The position numbers and the translations under genes were made by a program. From UBA917 sp964435085 (GTDB taxonomy: Bacteria; Patescibacteriota; Patescibacteriia; Patescibacteriales; Patescibacteriaceae), in contig CAYSXQ010000009.1 of assembly GCA_964435085.1 (NCBI GenBank), positions 1-34,819 of the forward strand: a DNA stretch of 34,819 nt. The letters are read 5' to 3'. Within the stretch, counting starts at the first letter, position 1, and each line of letters opens with the position of its first letter. Shown here piece by piece: positions 29,336 through 34,819 of the stretch. Below the pieces are notes generated by a model. It was not told where the DNA came from. It worked only from the letters and a program-made list of their open reading frames with translations, and did no database searches.

Positions 29336-32300
29336 TTAAATTTTACCATCTATCAAATCATCTTCAAACTGTATGACGCCAGCCAAAGACTGCTCATAGC
29401 CACTAACATCCGGAAAGTCTAAGGCGCGAATTTTCTTGTCCACTGCTTTGATTAGCGCCTTAGTTCGCTCCACGTCCGTCTCACTAATTTTATAGGGCAA
29501 AAGTATTAATTCACCGCGCTCAGTCGGCTGTAGGTATTCTATATAACCTGTATTCACTTTGTATTTATAATAATCACGTGATAATTCAATCAGTAATTTA
29601 TAAAAAATCAGCTGACGTTTGTAGCTGTGCAAAGTTATATCCTGACGCTTCCAATCAGATGCTTGCTTACCAGTCTTAAAGTCATAGACCTCGATCGTTT
29701 TATCTTCTTCATGGGGCACGATCTTATCAATATTACCAGCTATGTGCACATCATCAACCATCACTTGTTGCTTGCTGAAATTTGTTTCAATCAAGTGACT
29801 AGGGTCAAGGCGATTTGCCGCTGTCAGTAGATAGGTCCTTAGCTCGTCCTTGCCACGGTTTAAGAATTTAGCAAATTCCAGGCTAGTCATCTGTGCTGTC
29901 GCAAGTCGCTCTTCATAGAAAGCCTGTGCTGCACTAAGTTCTACTATGCTGCCGCTGTTCTTGAGCTGATGATAGATAAATTCCATAGTCGCATGCATGG
30001 CGGTACCATAGGCAGCATTAGCTGATTTGGCTTGAGGGAAGCGCAATAGATTTTGCTCTAAGAAGCTATGCGGTCCGCCCTTCGTCACATTCAGGAAGTT
30101 ATTTAAATGGGTTACGCTCAAAACATATTTATCTAGTAGGGGAGCTAAGACCAATTTTTCTTCAGGATTGATAATTACGTTTTTGTTTAGGCTACTAGCT
30201 GCATAAGCCTCGGCTACCTCTACTTCACTCATCTGCTTATGCTCACTATTAATACTGTGCGGGAAGTCTTGAAATTTGGTTTCATCGAGGAATGGTAAGC
30301 GCAAAGCTAGCTTACCGTTGTCTTTGTTGGTATAGCTTGTCACGTACAAATGACGCTTAGCTCGCGTCAAAGCCACGAAGAAAATACGCAAGTAATCATC
30401 CTCTGTATCACTAGCTGGTGTGATGGGCAAATTCTTCGGGAAGGCAATCTTGCCCGCACCTTTCTTCTTACTCCAAATATCTTTTTGGCAATTGACAACA
30501 AAGACTGTGTCAAATTCCAGGCCCTTAGCCTTGTGCGCTGAGAGTAGTGAGATGGCCTGTGTACCAGCTACTTGTGTGCTGGTATTAGGTATAGCTACTC
30601 GATGTTTGTTGTGAATCTCCACGCAGTTTACGAGATCTATTAATTGCGGCTTGTCACTGCGACTAGCAAAGCTTCGCACCTTATCTACAAAAGTATTAAG
30701 GCTCGTCAAAAACTGCAAATAGCTCCTTGGGTCTTGGCTGTATTTTTCTTTATTAAAATAAAAACGACGAAACGGCGAAGAAAATTCTGTCGTCGCTTCC
30801 GCTGCTCCGATTAAGTGGTCTAGGAGATTATTGAGTGGCTCAGTGCTAACTCTGGCTGCTGTGTCGAGTAGCCACAGCGCAATATTTTTTAGCTGCTCAT
30901 CCTCACTGGCAAGCATAATATCTAGCCAGCGTCCTTTATTCTCCTTGGTTTTTTGCTCTTGAGCTGTGGCGGCGAGCTGCCATACTGTGCGTCGATCTAA
31001 ATTCCAAAAGGGGAAACTAAGAACATCGCTAAGCAGCTGCTTTTCGTAATTCAATTGATCTTTGGCTAGCGAGCAAACTAACTGTGCCAGAGTAATCAAT
31101 TGCAGAATGTGTGGTTCGGCTAGTACATCGCTACTCTTTTCGTAATTAACCGCAATACCAGCTGCCTGTAATTGACCAGTCAAAGCTTCGAGCTGCTTGT
31201 GATTACGAGCAATGATAGCAATTTCACTAGCCTCTGTACCACTCGCAATTACAGCTTGAATCTCTTTGACGATATAAGCATATTCATGCACAGCAGTATC
31301 AAAGGTGTGCGTATTAATCGTGCCAGCCGCGATGCTAGGATTGGCTGCTGTCAGTTGCTTGTTGATCTCAGCGATGCGCGTCGTCAGACGATCAGTGCCT
31401 TGTGTAATAATCCTTTGTGCAAAGTCCACGATGGCGGCCGTCGAGCGATAGTTTTTGGTCAGAGTAATAAACTTGGTCCCCGGATATCTTGCTTGAAATT
31501 GTACTACGTTATTTAATTCCGCACCTTGGAATTTAAAGATTGATTGATCATCATCACCGACGATCATGATATTTGGTAAGCCTTCATTGATTGGATTGTC
31601 AGTTAAGAGATGAATAATTCTCATCTGCGCTTCGTTGGTATCTTGGAATTCATCAACCAAGACATACTGATATTTTTCTTGCAGTTCGGCGAGCAAGCCA
31701 GGCTTAGTAATCATTGCTTGGATTAAGTCAATAATCATGTCCTCGAAATCAATATAGCCAGCTGCCTTGAGTTGTTCTTGGTACTCTCCATAGACATTAG
31801 CTAGTGACAGATTACGCTTGAGTTGATAACTGTCTTTGAGTTGGGATTGTTTAGTCGCTGGATCTTTTTTGAACCAGTTTTCTTTCCATTCGGTCAGCGA
31901 CCTAGTCTTGTCTTCTTCTACTGCTTCTTCGTAGGCTTTACTTAGACTACTAATTAATAGTTTTTGATAATCAAGCAGGCTCATATGACTAATGCTCATC
32001 GCTGGCAAAGTCAGGTCCTTGATTGCAATCAAAGCTTCGGGTATCAGATCACGGACCTTCTTGCTCATGCGTTGCTCAAAGATCGGCACTAATATTTCTT
32101 CAATCAGTCGGTAACCGCTGGCGTTCGTCTCCAGTATCCGCTTAAACTCTTCGGGCGCAAGCCCAGCTTTTTTGAGTTGCCCAATGCGACTTTTAATATC
32201 GTTTAGATAGACATAAGTTCCCTGGGGATTTTTTTTCTGAAAAGGATCAGAATAGGGGAGTCGTTCAAGAATCCTACCTAGTGTCTCAATCTGCACGATC

Positions 32301-32647
32301 TCATCGGCCGACTGCATGGCAATCTCCTCATAAAACTCATCAGGAAAGCGGTGGGAGATGTCGAGCGCAAAGCTGTGGAAGGTATGAATCGCCACCTTGT
32401 AGGCCTCAGCACCGATGAGACCGACGAGACGTTCACGCATATTCTTGGCAGCGAGATCAGTAAAGGTCAAACACAAAATACCCGAAGGCAAAGTATCGCT
32501 CTCTCGCAAGATATTAGCCACACGCAAGCCCAGCAGCTCGGTCTTACCGGTCCCCGGACCAGCTACTACCATCACCGGTCCTTCGATAGTATCGACGGCT
32601 AGCTTCTGTTCAGCATTTAATTTTTGATATCGTGATTCAAATGACAT
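29336..32647 (-). CDS. UvrD-family helicase fused to a RecB-type nuclease domain
   Basis: The 1103-residue protein is a superfamily 1A DNA helicase: Q motif LNAEQKLAV (10-18), Walker A AGPGTGKT (29-36), Walker B LVDEFQD (near 330), motif IV NYRSTAAIVDFA, motif V SAHKAKGLEFDTVFVVNC and motif VI IFFVALTRAKRHLYV. The C-terminus holds a PD-(D/E)xK nuclease of the RecB/AddAB type: an upstream His (AMHATMEFIYHQL), then IAGNIDKI and IEVYDFKTGK near residues 985-995. The fusion is like AddA or AdnB, end-processing enzymes of recombination. The start at 32647 is next to the N gap, so a longer N-terminus cannot be excluded, but MSFESRYQKLNAEQ fits the family. No AddB-like partner is seen. Confidence 0.92.
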   Translation of the reverse strand: MSFESRYQKLNAEQKLAVDTIEGPVMVVAGPGTGKTELLGLRVANILRESDTLPSGILCLTFTDLAAKNMRERLVGLIGAEAYKVAIHTFHSFALDISHRFPDEFYEEIAMQSADEIVQIETLGRILERLPYSDPFQKKNPQGTYVYLNDIKSRIGQLKKAGLAPEEFKRILETNASGYRLIEEILVPIFEQRMSKKVRDLIPEALIAIKDLTLPAMSISHMSLLDYQKLLISSLSKAYEEAVEEDKTRSLTEWKENWFKKDPATKQSQLKDSYQLKRNLSLANVYGEYQEQLKAAGYIDFEDMIIDLIQAMITKPGLLAELQEKYQYVLVDEFQDTNEAQMRIIHLLTDNPINEGLPNIMIVGDDDQSIFKFQGAELNNVVQFQARYPGTKFITLTKNYRSTAAIVDFAQRIITQGTDRLTTRIAEINKQLTAANPSIAAGTINTHTFDTAVHEYAYIVKEIQAVIASGTEASEIAIIARNHKQLEALTGQLQAAGIAVNYEKSSDVLAEPHILQLITLAQLVCSLAKDQLNYEKQLLSDVLSFPFWNLDRRTVWQLAATAQEQKTKENKGRWLDIMLASEDEQLKNIALWLLDTAARVSTEPLNNLLDHLIGAAEATTEFSSPFRRFYFNKEKYSQDPRSYLQFLTSLNTFVDKVRSFASRSDKPQLIDLVNCVEIHNKHRVAIPNTSTQVAGTQAISLLSAHKAKGLEFDTVFVVNCQKDIWSKKKGAGKIAFPKNLPITPASDTEDDYLRIFFVALTRAKRHLYVTSYTNKDNGKLALRLPFLDETKFQDFPHSINSEHKQMSEVEVAEAYAASSLNKNVIINPEEKLVLAPLLDKYVLSVTHLNNFLNVTKGGPHSFLEQNLLRFPQAKSANAAYGTAMHATMEFIYHQLKNSGSIVELSAAQAFYEERLATAQMTSLEFAKFLNRGKDELRTYLLTAANRLDPSHLIETNFSKQQVMVDDVHIAGNIDKIVPHEEDKTIEVYDFKTGKQASDWKRQDITLHSYKRQLIFYKLLIELSRDYYKYKVNTGYIEYLQPTERGELILLPYKISETDVERTKALIKAVDKKIRALDFPDVSGYEQSLAGVIQFEDDLIDGKI

Positions 32648-32648
32648 A

Positions 32649-32748
32649 NNNNNNNNNNNNNNNNNNNNNNNNNNNNNNNNNNNNNNNNNNNNNNNNNNNN
32701 NNNNNNNNNNNNNNNNNNNNNNNNNNNNNNNNNNNNNNNNNNNNNNNN
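32649..32748. other. Assembly gap of 100 N
   Basis: Exactly 100 N between the exonuclease and helicase genes. It hides the 3' end of the exonuclease gene and the spacer, with any promoter or ribosome binding site of the helicase. Confidence 0.98.
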
Positions 32749-33468
32749 CTTTCCTCCATCCAAATAATACTTCAAGGTATACACCATATTCTCATTCTGT
32801 TCCCCCATAGCCTTCTGCGTCTCGCTGTTATACAGCCACTGCAAATAAGCTCGATCCAGATTATATAATTCCTCAAAAGTCATGCCCTTATACTTCCCAA
32901 AGCCAATCGTCTTGATAAGCAAGGGCGTCTGTGATAGCTCGATCATTTTATGCAAAACTTCATCATCGCCCTGTAAGCTGTACTTCTCCATTACCACTTT
33001 CTGCAAATGCGCAAACAAAGCCTCAAGCACTAAGACGTCCCCAAGCGCGTCATGCGCCGTCGCTTCCATTAATGGCAAATTCAAGAAGTAACGCAAGTAC
33101 TGCAATTTATGTTGTTCGCTCGGCACGGTGTGTTGTGCCACGCGACAAGTATCAATCCAAGTCGGCACTACTACGCCTTCATTTTTCAAAGTTAAAATAT
33201 CAAAGGGTGCATTGTGGGCAACGAGCACTGCATTATCTTGCAAGAGAGTATTTAATTTATTATATTCCTCGCTACCAATAAACACTGGCTTCTCCGCCAC
33301 CATCTCATTAGTAAAATGATGCGTCGCCATCGCACCCCAAGCAATCGGCACCGGCGGCTTAAATAATTCATTAACAATATTTCCTGTCGCCAAATCCTTG
33401 TAGCCTAATTGCACTAATCGAGGCTCGTTTAAATCAGTCGTTTCGGTGTCTAAGATTATGATTCGCAT
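32749..33468 (-). CDS. DEDDh 3'-5' exonuclease with ExoX-like C-terminal domain, 3' end in gap
   Basis: The visible 240 residues have the exonuclease motifs ILDTETTDL (ExoI), VAHNAPFDILTL (ExoII) and AHDALGDVLVL (ExoIII, with the His of the DEDDh type). After these comes IGFGKYKGMTFEELYNLDRAYLQWLYN, which resembles the C-terminal domain of exodeoxyribonuclease X. The end is cut by the gap; any reading across the N into the antisense of the helicase start is an artefact. It lies immediately upstream of the helicase-nuclease on the same strand, so the two may form a DNA repair unit. Confidence 0.88.
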
Positions 33469-33494
33469 ATATTAAAAGCTTATATTTCCCTCCA

Positions 33495-33523
33495 AGTTTA
33501 GCGGTAAACAGGGGATAGGTCAA
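33495..33523 (-). promoter_or_regulatory. Promoter of the exonuclease gene
   Basis: On the minus strand: -35 TTGACC (33523-33518), 17-base spacer, -10 TAAACT (33500-33495). The leader contains GGAGGG but about 19 bases from the ATG, too far for a normal Shine-Dalgarno. Confidence 0.55.
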
Positions 33524-33606
33524 ATCAATAAATTACCCACATTAGCTTGCTTAGACCTTAGCTTAATGATAGGCTTTAGTCAGTTCTTTATTTTTTATTA
33601 TCTCAC

Positions 33607-33612
33607 AAGGAG
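33607..33612 (+). promoter_or_regulatory. Shine-Dalgarno of the 33619 orphan gene (AAGGAG)
   Basis: AAGGAG lies six bases before the ATG, a near-perfect ribosome binding site in a window where most genes have none. It supports the 33619 start. No convincing -35/-10 pair is seen upstream in 33524-33606. Confidence 0.7.
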
Positions 33613-33618
33613 TTAATC

Positions 33619-33915
33619 ATGAGCGAGTTATTTGCTAACACATCAACACCGAGCAGCATTGAAGACTTGCGTGCTAGCGGTGTCTCTATCGCTGTCGACG
33701 AACGTGGTGCCAAAGAGCACAGAAATTCCGATCATTTCAATTATCAATGCCATATCTGGGTTGATTCTAAAAATGAAAAAGCTATGAAGAAAGTTTCTAA
33801 TATAGCTACGCTAGAATATACAAAAAACGAGCTCGCTTTTTTTCTTTGTAAAACGCCATCTGTTGAAGCGCTTACTAATCTCCGAATCATTGGCGTCTCA
33901 GTCAATTTTGATTAA
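33619..33915 (+). CDS. Small orphan protein of unknown function
   Basis: Unrecognised 98-residue protein, mixed charge, no signal peptide or membrane helix. Visible features are a Ser/Thr-rich start, a central NYQCHIWVDSKNEKAMKKV, and a C-terminal strand-rich ending LRIIGVSVNFD. It is a single gene between two minus-strand genes, with a strong Shine-Dalgarno and its own terminator, similar in organisation to 12413, 25333 and 16575 minus. Confidence 0.72.
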   Translation: MSELFANTSTPSSIEDLRASGVSIAVDERGAKEHRNSDHFNYQCHIWVDSKNEKAMKKVSNIATLEYTKNELAFFLCKTPSVEALTNLRIIGVSVNFD

Positions 33916-33918
33916 AAC

Positions 33919-33952
33919 AATAGTCAGGTTATGAGCCTGACTATTTTTATTT
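33919..33952. terminator. Terminator between the 33619 gene and trhO
   Basis: AATAGTCAGG (33919-33928), loop TTATGAG, CCTGACTATT (33936-33945), then TTTATTTT. The reverse strand also has a short T-run, so it may serve the converging trhO transcript. Confidence 0.85.
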
Positions 33953-33976
33953 TGAATGATTAGTAATATGTTAGTT

Positions 33977-34819
33977 CTAGCGATTTGGAACCACGGCCCG
34001 CAACTTATCAGAATGCACAGCGAAGCACTCCTCGCAGACAATCACTTTTAGTGAAGGACTATAGCTATCATCGTTATAGAAATTCTCCGAAGGTACACTG
34101 CAATAACTACAGCGGCCTACTACTACCTTGTTGGCAATTTCCGGCACGACATCTGTCACCATACGATCGTCAAAGACAAATAGACTACCTCTGAAATTTT
34201 TACCAGGATACTTGACCATGTAGTCATGAATACCGTCCTTTAGCTGATAAATCTCAGTGAAGCCTTCTCTCTTCAAGAGGCAAGTAGCTTTTTCGCAACG
34301 AATACCACCAGTACACACTGAGACCACTTTCTTGTTTTTCAGATGAGCTAGCTCCTTAATTTTCTGAGGCAAATCACGAAAGTTTCTTAGCCGTGGATTA
34401 ACCGTCTTATCAAAATATCCCACCTCAACCTCAAAGTCATTACGCAAATCAAGCACCACAAACTCCTCATCATTTTTATACATTTCATCCAGTTCGGTGG
34501 CTGTCAGTTCTGGCGCAGTTTCCTTAGCCACATCAAATCGTCCCGCTCCCATAGTCACTATTTCCTCACGCACCTTTACTTTGAGCTTGGCGAAAGCCTT
34601 GCCGCTACTGGCGCTTTCTTTGATAGGCATATTGGCAAAGCGACTGTCAGTTGCCAGCGCCTCTCTATACTTAGCAATATTATCGACAGTGCCTTCTAGA
34701 GTCCCGTTAATTCCCTCTACGCCAACTAAAATTCTACCCTTAAGATTAAGACGCTCGCAAATAGCTCTTTGCTCATCACGCACAGTCTCAGGGTTATCGA
34801 GATCAATAAATTTGTAGAA
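33977..34819 (-). CDS. trhO: Rhodanese-domain tRNA uridine hydroxylase TrhO (YceA), 5' end beyond the window
   Basis: TrhO makes 5-hydroxyuridine in tRNA wobble positions. The frame is open to the window end (FYKFIDLDNPETV precedes the apparent GTG start at 34783, which is internal). It has the N-terminal acylphosphatase-like part LKGRILVGVEGINGTLEGT and the rhodanese domain with VVLDLRNDFEVEVGYF and active-site Cys in VCTGGIRCEKA. The C-terminus has four cysteines (CSYC and CEEC). Only some residues at the N-terminus are missing. Ends with TAG. Confidence 0.93.
   Translation of the reverse strand, partial: FYKFIDLDNPETVRDEQRAICERLNLKGRILVGVEGINGTLEGTVDNIAKYREALATDSRFANMPIKESASSGKAFAKLKVKVREEIVTMGAGRFDVAKETAPELTATELDEMYKNDEEFVVLDLRNDFEVEVGYFDKTVNPRLRNFRDLPQKIKELAHLKNKKVVSVCTGGIRCEKATCLLKREGFTEIYQLKDGIHDYMVKYPGKNFRGSLFVFDDRMVTDVVPEIANKVVVGRCSYCSVPSENFYNDDSYSPSLKVIVCEECFAVHSDKLRAVVPNR

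Noticed and set aside
32351..32627. Plus-strand frames opposite the helicase N-terminus
   Set aside because: Shadows of the Walker A and following region of the helicase on the other strand.
32617..32648. C-terminal end of the exonuclease frame beyond the N gap
   Set aside because: It reads the start region of the helicase gene in another frame after an arbitrary 100-N gap, so it is not real coding sequence of the exonuclease.
33541..33600. Promoter for the 33619 gene
   Set aside because: The best pair (TTGCTT and TAGGCT, 17-base spacer) is a poor match at -10, so I do not call it.
34781..34783. GTG as the trhO start
   Set aside because: The frame stays open to the window edge and the upstream residues fit the family, so the start is outside the window.
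34497..34817. Plus-strand open frame opposite trhO
   Set aside because: It lies antisense to a clear conserved gene, with no ribosome binding site and no recognisable product.
1..34819. Alternative genetic code with UGA as glycine
   Set aside because: No in-frame UGA is needed or found in any conserved gene, and glycine positions use normal codons.

Overview
The window looks like a genome fragment from a member of the Candidate Phyla Radiation (Patescibacteria). It carries a tuf, S10 and spc ribosomal-protein cluster in standard bacterial order, but the L30 gene (rpmD) is missing between rpsE and rplO, as is known for CPR bacteria. Several ribosomal proteins carry low-complexity extensions. 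The DUF5671-like membrane protein and the membrane-anchored DsbA-like protein are also of kinds common in CPR genomes. The standard genetic code fits: every long frame reads through without in-frame UGA. All recognisable genes stop at UAA except three that use UAG; none uses UGA. I cannot name the lineage below CPR level.

Layout. 1-845: 3' part of tuf. 945-12174: rpsJ, rplC, rplD, rplW, rplB, rpsS, rplV, rpsC, rplP, rpmC, rpsQ, rplN, rplX, rplE, rpsN, rpsH, rplF, rplR, rpsE, rplO, secY, all on the + strand and closed by a terminator. Structured RNA spacers lie on both sides of rpsJ and before rpsH and secY. 12256-13591: two orphan genes, the first with a near-consensus promoter and a long leader that can fold two ways, separate secY from adk and map. 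13600-16227: adk, map (3' end lost in a 100-N gap), ruvX (5' end lost in the same gap) and recO. 16258-20971: a minus-strand orphan gene, aspS, a small gene overlapping alr, alr, and a five-helix membrane protein. 21095-25219: scpA, scpB, a D-Ala-D-Ala carboxypeptidase, tpiA, a TPR membrane protein and tRNA-Thr(GGT). 25333-29259: an orphan gene, a SufS-type cysteine desulfurase, a DsbA-like thiol protein, a 194-bp inverted-repeat element, and a SIMPL-domain protein. 29336-34819 (mostly minus): a UvrD-like helicase fused to a RecB-type nuclease, a second 100-N gap, a DEDDh exonuclease, a divergent orphan gene, and a rhodanese-type tRNA hydroxylase (TrhO) cut by the window end.

The recognised genes cover translation and protein export (ribosomal proteins, EF-Tu, SecY, AspRS, tRNA-Thr), chromosome maintenance and repair (ScpAB, RecO, RuvX, the helicase-nuclease, the exonuclease), cell wall (Alr, DacA-like) and some metabolism (Adk, TpiA, SufS).

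The most interesting pattern concerns translation initiation. Nearly all housekeeping genes, including the ribosomal proteins, lack a Shine-Dalgarno sequence, and two may be transcribed almost leaderless. Four unrelated, single, terminator-flanked orphan genes (12413, 16575 minus, 25333, 33619) each have a clear Shine-Dalgarno, and three of the four have a good promoter. The 12413 leader contains three mutually complementary arms and is the best candidate for an undescribed RNA switch. AT-rich inverted repeats sitting directly behind stop codons, and a palindromic repeat read in frame in the L3 tail, are further unexplained structures. There is no gene-free stretch longer than 300 bases; the two longest spacers (12175-12412 and 28222-28467) are described below.
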